64,000 bases of DNA from Siphonodentalium dalli (Eukaryota; Mollusca; Scaphopoda; Gadilida; Siphonodentaliidae), in NCBI GenBank assembly GCA_032622095.1, contig CP136067.1, forward strand, positions 97,082,707-97,146,706, read 5' to 3'. This document shows positions 25,346 through 37,140 of the stretch, one piece after another; position 1 is the first letter of the stretch, and each line of letters starts with the position of its first letter. The position numbers and the translations under genes are program-made. The notes beneath the pieces were generated by a model. It was given only the letters and a program-made list of their open reading frames with translations. It was not told the origin of the DNA and did not search any database.

Positions 25346-26786
25346 CGCGAGATGATGGGTTAACCTAGAATAAATTGATAAAGAAGCGATTTTGGTGTCA
25401 ATAGACGCAGGACAGTACTCAGTATAACATATCTAAAATCCGATAAGATCCGCTTTGGGGAAACTTTGTAATCCAATATGGCGTCCAACATGGTTGCCTA
25501 TATGATATCAGTTAACGAAATAAGTCAGTATAGTGTGTGTGGAATTAGAAAATAATACAATCGCGGACATGAAATGGCTGTCAATATGGCCACAACTCCA
25601 AGCCATACCACAACCAAAGCAACATATTGGATAACCACATATGAGTGAAAATAGGTATTGGTAATATACAAGTCTGGTGTTAAATATCGTTAAAGGTACA
25701 CATATCACTGAATCAGATCCATCTGAAGTGTGTATCGGTGACTACAACGCAAGTCAATCTCAATGATTTGTGTCTTGAAAGTTTGGGATTTCTCCTTAGA
25801 ATACACCCAACAGTCGGACCAAACATAAAAACACCGAGCACGCAGCACACGAAGTATTGTTTCGCCACACACTGTGTTGTAGTTTCATTCGGAATGATCA
25901 TTTATTATGGAATATAACGCAAAAACTGAAACGCATAGCCTTGTGGTATACATACTAGTTAAATTCTCGAATGTTTCAACACTCTCCGTTATAATAAACC
26001 ATACACGTATGTCGCAATGCTTATTATATTGTACATTTTGGTTAAGACTAATGTTCATGCTGCAAACAACCCGGTTTCTTAGTAGACAATTTTGTTCATA
26101 TTACTTCAGTCGGTACTTTACAACTGGAATATGCTACCACGCAATGCACAATATAGGTTTCAGTATGTTGTTGTTTGAAAATATCTTGCCAATACCACCC
26201 ACAAATGTGTGCTAAATATAAGGTATTAGCGTTTAAGCTATTATTTCAACGTCGAACACCCATCCAATGTTGCTATTTGTAGTTTTATGTGCAGCAGATA
26301 TGTGTCACGTTAATGAGAAGTGGCAAACGCGGTTATGCGGTTGCAGAAAACGTAATAAGTTTACCGTATGTGTGACCTTGGTGAATAAAACTAAATATAA
26401 TTCCCACGTATAAACCCTATCTCTGCCACAGTATGGCAATTTTGCTAAAGTTTAGAACTTACTGAATATACCATATGGTACTCCTTTGTATTTTGATAAA
26501 GTGCGTTCATAGTATACCAACATGCATTTTGTGATACAAGAGAAATATTCTTGTGTCAGTGCTTGATCGGAGGCAACAATGACCACTATATTCAGACATG
26601 GACAATAGGATCTACATATTTTATCAAGTACTCTATGAATCTCTCAAAGTGTACTATAGCAGTGAATTTAAAAAGGTTTGTTGTTGTAGATATCAAAATA
26701 AATTATGATTGGTCACACTCGTGAGACTGCTCTGAGTGCATATATAACTGCTTATTATAGTAAACATAACTAAAAATTAGTATCAG
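25346..26786. other. Non-coding stretch
   Basis: Nothing recognised. A 102-codon frame at 25907-26215 has no identifiable domain. Confidence 0.4.
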
Positions 26787-27575
26787 CTTAGGCACATTCT
26801 GAATTCAACTATTATAGTTGTATTCAACTATAAATATGAATATCGTCGTTTTGTGACTTATATACAAGAGGCATAACCCAATATCATATTTAAAAAATGA
26901 TTCAAGACAGTGTCATACTATATCTGTACCATGTTTGTTCATGTGACGAAATAACGAAAAAATAGTGATGGTGGCACATGCTAAGGAAGTCAACTAACAT
27001 TAAATTGGTCTAAAAAAATTTTCTTCACGAATGAGCGGTTAAGTGATCAAGTTAATATTACTTAGAAAGGCAACCTTGTGTCGTTATTAACTAAAATAAT
27101 TAAGCGCGAAAGGTTTGCAAAATAAATGTTATCGGGAGACTGAAACTTTGATGTAATGTTGCTATACGAGTGCAATTTGGCTGTGTACTGTGATGCAGGC
27201 CTTGAAATAGTGTGTCTGTCATTTGCAGAATGAGGTCCACAGAGGGTGAATTTAGTGATGCTACCCCGCATAGCGGGCTGGCATCACCAAATTCACCCTC
27301 TGTGGACCTCATTCTGCTTACAACTCAACATAATGAAGTTCACAGAGGGTGAATTTGGTGATGCTAGCCCGCTATGCGGGGTAGCATCACTAAATTCACC
27401 CTCTGGGGACTTCATTCTGCAAATGACAGGCACACTATTTCAAGGCTTGCTGGGATGCGCGATCCCATAGTTTCCACAAAAACAGGGAAATTGCCGATTT
27501 AGCACCGTCAAATTCAACTATAATAGTTGAATATACATGTAGCTATAATAGTTGAATTCAGGATGTGTCTGACCT
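26787..27575. mobile_element. Long MITE carrying two back-to-back hairpins
   Basis: The ends are inverted copies of about 40 bp around TGAATTCAACTATTATAG (left) and CTATAATAGTTGAATTCA (right). The interior has two hairpins of about 90 bp, at 27228-27320 and 27330-27420, with stems GAATGAGGTCCACAGAGGG and GTGAATTTAGTGATGCTACC. Both hairpins sit inside a longer inverted repeat (CCTTGAAATAGTGTG and CACACTATTTCAAGG). The stem sequence returns at 29535 and in both arms of the 62-63 kb palindrome. Confidence 0.7.
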
Positions 27576-27754
27576 AGTTATCACTATAATAATCTACAGA
27601 TAATGTTTTCAGAAGTTAACAAGGAATATGTGGTAGACATTAAATATCAGGAGGAATATACATTCAAACATTGGTCGAAACAATGAAGGTAGTCACACGT
27701 ACGCAGCAAACTAACATCGTACAACGCAAAACGACGTCGCAATTTGTTGACCTA

Positions 27755-28135
27755 GTCTAATCTAATCATTAAAAGCGGTCAGCAGAATAATTGGGCGTGA
27801 TTATCAAAGTTCAGCCGAATTGCACTTGACGCCAGTTATGTATACCGATTACGTTATCGTTGCTAAGTGCTTGGTGATATTATATTGGGCTGACACAATG
27901 TGCTGCATGAGCTAATCTCACATCCTCGGCTGATGTTGTGAAAATAAATAAGAATAAACTCAGCTTTTTTATGGGAAAAGTCATCGAAAAACTATATACA
28001 TATAAGAAATGAATGCTGTGGGTATCTGTGTTATTGGGGGATACGCTCTGTGTTCATTGGGCACATTTAGTGAGAACTGTTTCGCGGATCACAACCAAAG
28101 CGACATATCACCAATAACACAAACAAACACACCCA
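27755..28135 (+). repeat. Dispersed repeat family D with terminal hairpin
   Basis: About 370 bp contain AATTGGGCGTG, TTCAGCCGAATT, AATAAATAAGAATAAACTC and CTTTTTTATGGGAAAAGTC. It ends with a hairpin around GTGTTATTGGGGGATAC. A full-length copy in the opposite orientation lies at 45740-46105. Non-coding. Confidence 0.65.
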
Positions 28136-28148
28136 CTACAAACATTTC

Positions 28149-28543
28149 TTAACCCTTTACCCAACAAACCGGCCAAAACCGGCCAAATAAAGCTTCAACA
28201 GCCTAAAATATCTTTGGTCTGTCTCAATAGAACCATACAAATATGGATATCATTGGAACCGGCTCCTTGACCACATTGTGATAGTTACAGTTATGCCCTG
28301 TGCCAATGCATTCTCTTATATATGCGAGTCGACCATAGGTCGCCTCGCATATATACGAGAATGCATTGGCCTAAACAAAAATCTTTTTTTTAACACTTTT
28401 TACCATTTTTTCTTACATTCTTTAACAATTTTATAATTTTTAATGTGTTAAGCCAATGTATTCTCTTATATATGCGAGGCGACCTATGGTCGACTCGCAT
28501 GTATAAGTGAATGCATTGGCACAGGGCCCTTCTGTTGGGTAAA
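28149..28543 (+). mobile_element. TTAA MITE family A copy 3, right end cut
   Basis: TTAA at 28149-28152 precedes a typical left end (CCCTTTACCCAACAAACCGG) and two internal hairpins. The right end stops at TTGGGTAAA before the last bases and lacks the second TTAA. Confidence 0.82.
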
Positions 28544-29291
28544 ACTATTCCGGTGAAATTATATCAACCTTTTTTATTTTTATTGTGAAAGATGTATAAC
28601 AAATGAGGAAAATACATATTAAGTTTTAGTGTGGACATCATCAGACATTTTTGTTATTTCTGGTCACATGATGATCGGCATTGTTTGCTCTGACTTGATA
28701 TTGATAGAATATTCGAAGCATCACCAACTTCTTTCACCATTCTACAATAAACCCTCTGCCCCACAATGAACTGTTTGCTGCGGTCCCACGAATAGAGTGT
28801 TATTTAAATGAGTTTACTATTCTTGGTGTTTTATTATTAACACCTACATATAACCATGGTCGACTCGCATATATAAGAGAATGCATTGGCACAGGGCCCT
28901 TCTGTTGGGTAAAACTATTCCGGTGAAATTATATCAACCTTTTTTATTTTTATTGTGAAAGATGTATAACAAATGAGGACAATACATATTAAGTTTTAGT
29001 GTGGACATCATCAGACATTTTTTTTATTTCTGGTCACATGATGATCGGCATTGTTTGCTCTGACTTGATATTGATAGAATATTCGAAGCATCACCAACTT
29101 CTTTCACCATTCTACAATAAACCCTCTGCCCCACAATGAACTGTTTGCTGGGGTCCCACGAATAGAGTGTTATTTAAATGAGTTTACTATTCTTGGTGTT
29201 TTATTATTAACACCTACATATAACCATGTGTTTTATTATTAACACCTACATATAACCATGTGTTTTATTATTAACACCTACATATAACCAT
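28485..29291 (+). repeat. 370-bp tandem duplication plus a ~33-bp triplication
   Basis: The segment from the last MITE hairpin half (ATGGTCGACTCGCAT, 28486) through AACACCTACATATAACCATG is repeated once, offset 370 bp, to about 29224. It is followed by two more copies of the 33-bp tail GTGTTTTATTATTAACACCT up to about 29291. The first copy has two mutations in the hairpin that the second lacks. Confidence 0.88.
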
Positions 29292-29534
29292 GTGTTTTTT
29301 TGGCATTATACGGGACGTCGGGTGTCTGTTGTGAGGTACATGTCTTAAGGGAACTACTCGTCATTGGGTATTCAGTAAAGAACATGTTAACGTGATCAGA
29401 ATTTTTTTTTTTTTGTTCATCTATATCTCCAAATTGGCAGACGACACGTTGCATAATCCAGGTTCCCAAGAGGTGTACATAGCAATATTCACCATTTGAG
29501 TCTGCGTCTGAGTCTATGTCTCCCATAGCAGACG

Positions 29535-29650
29535 AGGCCATGCAGAATGAGGTCCATCAGAGGGTGAATTTGGTTATGCTAGCTGCTATGTGGGATAACG
29601 TCACTAAATTCACCCTCTGGGGACCTCATTCTTCAAATGACTGGCACTAT
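29535..29650 (+). repeat. Single hairpin of the GAATGAGGTCC family
   Basis: The stem GCAGAATGAGGTCCATCAGA and its diverged complement CTCTGGGGACCTCATTCTTC match the double hairpin at 27228-27420. The loop region has drifted (GCTAGCTGCTATGTGGGATA). Confidence 0.7.
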
Positions 29651-30769
29651 ATTCAGGATTGTTCGACAATGGCTGTGTTGGTGGTGTTGAAAAGCTATCA
29701 AAATAATCATCTACTGTGAATACAAATGATAAGACTGTCCAATTCAAATGAAAGAATGTAGACATTTTGCTAAACTCGCGGATATAATTTACGATAACGG
29801 TTATGTTAGTACGTCTTAAAATTATGCGCACGTTCTGTAGCCGCGATTTCCCAAACGGCCACAAGGTATAGAGTTTCAATTTCGTCGGTTTCTCCCCCGT
29901 GTGGGCCCGGGGTAGAATAAGCCTACCGCCCCACTGCGAGGTGTAAGAATTCCCCAATGTGGCACCATATTTGCCATTGGGCGCTTGCCATGAGGCGCGT
30001 TGAAGGAGTCCTTGGTGTACCAGGGCTACCGTATCACGTGAGGCATCTACCTGTGGATACGGCTGAGCTCATGGTCCTCTTTGGTCCTACATCTCTTCAA
30101 GGCGGGTGTGTGGTTGAGTTGACCCGCTAGTCGCGCCTCTCTACAGTGTTTCAGATTCAATTTGTGGCGTATTGATCGTCTGATGTTTGCAGTGCTGTTT
30201 TCTGTTTTTTTTTCAAGTATATGATGTTTCTGTTCTCGCCTGTCTCTTCAGTGTTCGATTTTCTAAGGCTGTTGATGGAGTAAAACTTCCCTTTGTATAG
30301 ATATCTTTTGACTTTCAATCGATGTGTACACCCGCCGACATTGAAGACACTATTTGTGGATTGAGGCTGTCGGTTGGGTGAAATATGGCATTCTTCTGTC
30401 TCACCCACCCAACCGTCAGCTTGACATATTGATAAAGGTTCATACGTGATTCATCGACTATAAATACCTTATCAATATCAAATAAGATATTAAAAGGCAC
30501 TTTACATATTTCTGTGTGCAGACTTGGTAATTTCGTGTTATTTATTTGCCATCTATTATGTATTATTGTGCCATTTGTATACGTTTTTTAGTATGCTTGC
30601 GCGCTAGTCAGTTCTTGAATTAATATTCCTGACTCAAAAATGGAAACAATCCTACTGTGTGCTTTTATTTGTACATAGCTCACTGTTTTAATCTGATCCA
30701 CTGTCATATTTATATACACGGTTTCTTCGCTCCGATCTTCTTTTTATACCAGCTTTCGTTCTTGGTTGT
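29651..30769. other. Non-coding stretch
   Basis: No gene or repeat end recognised. The frames at 29610-29957 and 30157-30500 are unsupported. Confidence 0.35.
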
Positions 30770-31590
30770 GATATGGCCTAGTAGTGAGGGGCCACGTGTA
30801 GTTTCGTGCGACTTGTGTGCCAAGTTTGATTTTTTGTGCGTTTCTAGTTATTCCGGAATCAGGCTTTCCAAAAAAGTTGGTCTACAATTTTTTCCATGGA
30901 TATTACCTCGATTGGGCGCTTTTGAAATTTAAAGAGCGTTTTGTGATTTAAAAAATTGATATTATGCTTTATTTCACTTGATATAGGTGTCCTGATAATT
31001 TTTTTCCTAGTTTTCTCTGGTTTTTTATTCTCTTAGGCTTCAGACAATCCAAACAGGTTTGTTCTTGACTTCTGGGGGTTAGATATCTATATTTTGAGAG
31101 CGTTTAGTGATTAAAAATAGAACATTTGCATTATGTCATTGGATATATGAGATAGTGAGGGCCCATGTGTAGTTTGTGCGACTTGTGTGCCAAAATTGAT
31201 ATTTTTTTATGTTACTAGTTATTCCGGAGTCAAGCTTTCCAAAAAAGTTGGTCTACATCTTGTTCCATGGATATTACCTTAATTGGGCGCTTTTGAAATT
31301 TAAAGAGTGGTTTGTGATTGAAAAAATGATATTATGCTTTATTTCACTTGATATCGGTGTCGTGAAATTTTTTTTCTAGTTTTCTCTGGTTTTCTATAAT
31401 CTTTTAGGCTTCAGACAATCCAAACAGGTGTGTTCTTGACTTCTGGGGGTTAGATATCTCTATTTAGAGAGCGTTTAGTGATTAAAAATAGAAAATTTGA
31501 ATTATTTCATTGGATATATTAGATAGTGGGGGCCCACGTGTAGTTTCGTGCGTTTCTAGTTATTCTGGAGTCAGGATTTCCAGTAACATG
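30770..31590 (+). repeat. ~370-bp tandem repeat, two copies plus a partial third
   Basis: Copies start at the GTGAGGGCCCACGTGTAG-like phrase near 30780, 31154 and 31525 and share GTTATTCCGGAGTCA, CCAAAAAAGTTGGTCTACA and TTCAGACAATCCAAACAGG. An inverted, shortened copy of the left part lies at 34893-35035, on the far side of the PIN-like pseudogene. Confidence 0.85.
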
Positions 31591-31935
31591 GTGGATCTTT
31601 AGTGGAATCTGATGAAATTACGTACAAGTTATAACAAAACAGTATACATGCCATTTTTGGGACAACGTTAGAGAGCATTTATGGATAGAAAATACATAAA
31701 ATTTAATATAATTTTACGAATTTGGAATTATATGATGCTATATTGTCAAGCGTGACGAAAACATTTATCGCAGTTTTCTTTTCCGTGATTAATAGCTGAT
31801 ATAATGACCATGCCATGCGGCTTATTTAACTGATTTAGAGAACATTCATCGATTAGGAAAATAGAAACTTAAAACTTTATTAGTTTACGATGCCAGAGGA
31901 TAACAGAAAGAGTTACACAATAAGTCACAATCAGC

Positions 31936-32955
31936 CTATTCATCCGATTCACTGTCGTCATCGACATCTTCGCTCCTGGAATTCAGATTAGGCATCTTGC
32001 TACAGTCGTGACGTTTGTAAACAGTACTTGTCGGAAGTGAGTTGCGCAGACAAACACAGTGATGAACTTGAGAACATTGACCTGTACAGACACATTTAAC
32101 ATGTTCCAAGACACTCTATGGAGTAGGAAGTTCAGGTGACCGTGTCGTCGACGCGAAATTGTCGCCATCCTTAGACTCCCAGCCGTGATCCAAATGTGAT
32201 GGAAGTTCTGGATGAGTTTTCTCATATGCTCTCCAAACCATGCCGATGAAATTCGCCCAATAGATATGGAGTTGAAGAGTACCCGGTGTTGGTGGCAACT
32301 TCTCTCCTTCGAGGTTTTTGAACCTGAACAGTTCCCATCACAGATCTTTGACATATTTCTGTTTTGTCTTTGGTTCATATTCGTGGCAAACAAAACTCTC
32401 AATGGCAGATATTGTTGCGTCCTCAACTTCTGCAGAAGTACCGATATTCTTAAGTCCATCAATAATGTCAGAATCATCGGATTCATCGATGCCCATGAAC
32501 GAATTCATCCACCATCTCTTCGTTATGCTACAAAACTTGCCTCCCCAGTCACCTCCAGAGATCGCGTGAAGACCAAGCAAACACTTACATTTGTGAGTCC
32601 ATAAGGCTTGGTGGATAGCTTTAATACTGATCAGGCGTTCAGACTTCATAACAAAATTTGGTTGATGTTGTTTGTCGCACAGAAATCTGGAGATGCAATC
32701 CATTAGCAACACAAGGACATCAGTATCGACAGAAGGGACGTCAATGACAGTTGGGTTGTGACTATCCCCTATATCCAGCACATGTATAATGAAATTAATG
32801 TGTCCGCTTCTTCGTGACTGTGTACCTCCAATCCATGCTTGATTTTGGCTGCCATGTCCCCACACACCGAAGTGCCAGCTAACACAACAAGTCGTTGGTA
32901 CCGATTATTGAATGCAAGAAGAAGCTTGTCCGCGAAGTATTCTGTGATCTACGAG
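31936..32955 (-). pseudogene. Broken gene of an uncharacterised PIN/XPG-FEN-like family
   Basis: Minus strand. From the 5' side it reads YFADKLLLAFNNRYQRLVVL, then HSHEEADT, a frame change at about 32775-32800, VPSVDTDVLVLL, HAISGGDWGGKF, SFVCHEYEPKTKQK, an in-frame TGA at about 32340, ELFRFKNLEGEKLPPTP, WRAYEKTHPELP, a second stop (TAG, about 32113), a Cys-rich tail (CVCTGQCSQVHHCVCL) and an acidic end. The order of EEAD, S.DTDVL and H..SG.D is as in many uncharacterised mollusc and cnidarian proteins, and the acidic residues recall XPG/FEN nucleases (inference). The first stop fits a CGA-to-TGA change. The 5' end is missing where the 49-bp satellite begins. Two stops and one frameshift mean it is not functional. 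Confidence 0.75.
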
Positions 32956-34745
32956 GGACAATGCACTGTTTAATGCTGCACCAGCAAAGCTCCCGCCATG
33001 AAAGTGATAAGGCACTTTTTATTGCTGCACCAGCACAGCTCCGCCATGAATGGGATACGGTAATGTTTAACACTGCACCAGCACAGCTCCCGTCACGAAT
33101 GGGATAAGGCACTGTTTTAATGCTGCACCAGCACAGCTAGCTCCGTCATGAATGGGATAAGGTACTGTTTAATGCTGAACCAGCAAAGCTCCCGTCGTGA
33201 AAGTGGTAAGGCACTGTTTAATGGTGCACCAGCACAGCTCCGTCGTGAATGTGATAAGGTACCACTTAATGCTGCACCAGCACAGCTCCCGTCATGAATG
33301 GGATAAGGTACTGTTTAATGCTGAAGCAGCAAGCTCCCGTCATGAAAGTGATAATGTACTGTTTAATGCTGCACCAGCAAAGCCCCCGTCATATGGAAGG
33401 GATAAAATACCGTTTAATGCTGCATCAGCACAGCTCCGTCATGAATGGAATAAGGTACTGTTTAATGCTGCACCAGCACAGCTCCCGCCATGAAAGGAAT
33501 AAGGCACTGTTTAATGCTGCACCAGCACAGATCCGCCACGAATGGGATAAGGTACTGTTTAATGCTGAACCAGCAAAGTTCCGTCATGAAAGGGTTAGGG
33601 AACTGTTTAATGCTGCACCAGCACAGCACCCGTCGTGAAAGGGATAAGGTACTGTTTAATGCTGCACCAGCACAGCTCCCGTCATGAATGGGATAAGGTA
33701 CTGTTTAATGCTGAAGCAGCAAGCTCCCGTCATGAAAGTGATAATGTACTGTTTAATGCTGCACCAGCAAAGCCCCCGTCATATGGAAGGGATAAAATAC
33801 CGTTTAATGCTGCATCAGCACAGCTCCGTCATGAATGGGATAAGGTACTGTTTAATGCTGCACCAGCACAGCTCCCGCCATGAAAGGAATAAGGCACTGT
33901 TTAATGCTGCACCAGCACAGATCCGCCACGAATGTGGTAAGGTACTGTTTAATGCTGAACCAGTAAAGTTCCGTCATGAAAGGGTTAGGGAACTGTTTAA
34001 TGCTGCACCAGCACAGCCCCCGTCGTGAAAGGGATAAGGTACTGTTTAATGCTGCACCAGCACATCTCCGTCATGAATGGGATAATGCACTGTTTAATGC
34101 TGTACCAGAACAGCTCCGTCATGAATGGGATAAGGTACTGTTTAATGTTGCACCAGCACAGCTCCCGTCGTGAACGGGATAAGGTACTGTTTAATGCTGA
34201 AGCAGCAAGCTACCGTCATGAAAGTGATAATGTACTGTTTAATGCTGCACCAGCACAGCTCCCGTCGTGAAAGGGATAAGGTACTGTTCAATGCTGTACC
34301 AGAACAGCTCCGTCATGAATGGGATAAGGTACTGTTTAATGCTGCACCAGCACAGCTTCCGTCGTGAACGGGATAAGATACTGTTTAATGATGCACCAGC
34401 GCAGATCCGCCACGAATGGGATAAGGTACTGTTTAATGCTGTACCAGAACAGCTCCGTCATGAATGGGATAAGGTACTGTTTAATGCTGCACCAGAACAG
34501 CTCCGTCATGAATGGGATAAGGTACTGTTTAATGCTGCACCAGCACAGCTCCCGTCGTGAACGGGATAAGATACTGTTTAATGATGCACCAGAGCAGCTC
34601 CGTCGTGAATGGGATAAGGTACTGTTTAATGCTGCACCAACACAGCTCCCACCATGAAAGAGATTAGGTGCTGTGAAATGCTGCACCAGAACAGCTCCAT
34701 CGTGAATGGGATAATGTACTGTTTAATGCTGCACCAGCGCAGCTC
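32955..34745 (+). repeat. 49-bp satellite array with 390-bp higher-order unit
   Basis: About 36 units of 48-49 bp contain TACTGTTTAATGCTGCACCA and GCACAGCTCCCGTCATGAA. Units from about 33285-33638 recur almost exactly at 33675-34028, giving a higher-order unit of 390 bp (eight monomers). The complement of the monomer, TTCATGACGGGAGCTGTGCT, closely matches the end of the TTAA elements at 43803 and 46409. The unit length is not a multiple of three, so all the MNGIRYCLMLHQ-like frames are artefacts. Confidence 0.93.
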
Positions 34746-35035
34746 CTTTTTATATCACATGCGACTGTTGTAGCGATTCCAACGTCATACTTCGTCATAT
34801 TTATCCATTTTTGGAAAGATGAGCCATGCAATCTACACATATCGCGAAATATATATACATAACCACATTACGCTCTCTACGACAGACAAAGGCCCGTTTC
34901 CATGGCAACCATTGGACGAAAAAATTGTAGACCAATTTTTTTGGATTCACTGACATCTGAGGAATAAAATAAGACCATAAAATCAATTTGACACACATCG
35001 AGCGACTGGCTATTTACCTACACGTGGGCCCTCAC

Positions 35036-35075
35036 TATAGTGGCTAAAACGACGTTAAACCTTCTATCAACCAAT
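35036..35075 (+). mobile_element. SINE 3' tail fragment
   Basis: GTGGCTAAAACGACGTTAAA matches the conserved 3' tail of the SINE at 53180-53485 (AACGACGTTAAAC in the complement). The candidate transposon appears to have inserted into this SINE copy. Confidence 0.5.
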
Positions 35076-36110
35076 CTGTTGTTTCTACCAATAACTGCGT
35101 TTAAATATACACTTCTGTTGTGTCATACAGTCATCACTTATCAAGCATCGGACAACTTTCATATTTTGAACAGATTATTGGACGCGTTCTGATTAAAGTC
35201 ACATGGCGGCTTGCGCTTCGAAATACACATAATATTATTCGCTTTAAAAAATTTCTCAGCATCGAAATAGGTCGATAATTATCTGAACTACATTTCTACG
35301 AGCATTATGTAACCCAAAAAGACGCATTGAAGTAATGAAAAATACAACTGTGAATACGGTGTTTGGGTACCAAACACAAAACAGCCATTTGCGCGACATG
35401 AAACTTAAAAGAGCGTTTCATGGTAGTCTTTTCCTGATATGGTAGCAATAAAGAGCGTTTGTATCACTTCTGGCGAAAAGTTGAAAACGGCTGAACAATG
35501 GCTTTTTCCGAGCATATGAAGCCGGTGTATCAATAGTTCGTTTATTTATCGACCTATCGTTCCCGACCTTCCAAATTACGTAGAAAAATAATTGGAGGTT
35601 CGAATGAGCCATGTCCGTTTAATCTGACAGATCGTCAAAAACCGTGTTCAATAATCATAATCATCGTCTTTATTTTTGCTGAACGGAGTTTTGGCACGAC
35701 ATTAAATTTTAAGAATAGCTAAACGTATATGTTACCAATAACCGTCGGTTTTCTAAACATCTATAATGTAACGTTCAGCTAATATTATCGACAATTCCAA
35801 CCGTACACCATTTTAATATAAATATAAATATTTAGCAAATTCGGGACGCGGCATCGATTGCGTCAACAACGGGAGTTGGTTTACATAATTCCTATTACAA
35901 GAATGACATTGTATATACACATGTACGTATACACATTGTATGGCCAATTTTGAGATGTAATTTATGAAAATAACTACGGTATTTTCTATGCCCCCTCGAT
36001 CACCCCAGCAGTTTGTTCCAGACGACCTTTATCTGTAACTGTTTCAGAGCAAGTCTCGATCTTGATCCACAAAAAGTGTAACACGAGGTACATACATGTA
36101 AAGTGACACA
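35076..36110. other. Non-coding stretch
   Basis: Nothing recognised. Confidence 0.4.
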
Positions 36111-36911
36111 TACACTCTTATGACTAATGTGTAGGTTTTCTACACAAAATGTGTATCCCTGCTACACAATCATTATTCAATTTTGATCTTAAACATATTT
36201 GTGTAGTATATGTGTAGTTTCATATTCGTACACAAATTGTGTAACAATTTTTACACATAAATGGGTAAATTTGTACACATTTATACACAACTGTGTGTAT
36301 AAATTCAACACATATCCCTTACACATTTTGTGTAGGTTCTTACACACACAGTTCGTAGACAAGAAATGCAAGTTCGGTAGTCCGACCTGTGGGTATAGTA
36401 TTACAGATATATGCAGATGTATATGTTAAAACTTTCATGGCGCATAGTGGTATGTAGTATTTTGTTCTGTACTGTGAGTTTTTGCTTTGAATGAAGAAAC
36501 CATGGTCGTGGCGTTATTGCATAATATTAGTATTATTACAACAATCATAACAAGAGTCTAAGGGCAGTAATCGCCATGAAAGTTTTAACAAATAAATCCT
36601 CATATACTATTAATACTAAACCCACAAATTGGAATTCTGAACTTACATCCTTGTCTACGATCGCTGTAGATTGTATTCCAAAAAATATACTCAAACAATA
36701 TGGCCGTCGCGTAGCAGACTATGCAACTGAAGGCAACGCAATGCGCATGCTCTACGTTCTTACACAAGTGTGTGTAACAAAATATACACATTATGTGTAG
36801 AACGGCCCTTGGTCAATGTATTTGTATGTAAAACTACACATTGCTATGTGTATTAACCGGGTTTACACATTTGATGTGTAATCGTTTCTACACATTAGTT
36901 ATAAGAGTGTA
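36111..36911. mobile_element. Tc1/mariner-like MITE with TA flanks
   Basis: TA at 36111-36112 and 36910-36911 flanks a 797-bp element with ends CACTCTTATGACTAATGTGT and ACACATTAGTTATAAGAGTG. TA duplication fits Tc1/mariner. Both subterminal regions (36113-36360 and 36755-36900) are crowded with short palindromes of the form TACACA(N)TGTGTA, perhaps binding sites. The middle has 63- and 74-codon frames on opposite strands without a DDE transposase motif, so it is non-autonomous. The right edge abuts a partial family E MITE. Confidence 0.72.
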
Positions 36912-36914
36912 CTC

Positions 36915-37140
36915 CCGTAAATAGGTTCATATTGGACTTATTTGATTATGAGATAAGCCCATAGAAACCTTTTACCTGTTATTCCGTTTAGTGGCTTGGG
37001 TCACAGTGAAAACACATTGCCACGATAAATAAGCTTGTATGGAACATATTGGACATATATTGCCATGTTGGACTTTGAAATACGTTCATACTGGACATAT
37101 TTTGACCTCTAATTAGGTTCACACTGAGCTCTAACTAGGT
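36915..37140 (-). mobile_element. Partial copy of hairpin MITE family E
   Basis: CCCGTAAATAGGTTCATATT, ATGAGATAAGCCCATA and TCACAGTGAAAACACATTG match the non-hairpin half of full copies. Confidence 0.5.

Larger units (their letters stand above)
31154..35037. mobile_element. Candidate DNA transposon enclosing a PIN-like pseudogene
   Basis: The left end GTGAGGGCCCATGTGTAG (31154) and the right end CTACACGTGGGCCCTCAC (ending 35035) are inverted. Homology extends about 140 bp inward at both ends (CCAAAAAAGTTGGTCTACA and its complement). A TA sits next to both ends (31152-31153 and 35036-35037). Between them are the broken gene at 31936-32955 and the 49-bp satellite. This arrangement would suit a transposon that carried the gene. 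It could also be a chance nesting, because the left end is itself repeated three times. Confidence 0.4.

Noticed and set aside
33197..34657. Overlapping 65-116-codon frames such as MNGIRYCLMLHQ
   Set aside because: They are by-products of the 49-bp satellite, occur in several frames and on both strands, and the unit length is not a multiple of three.
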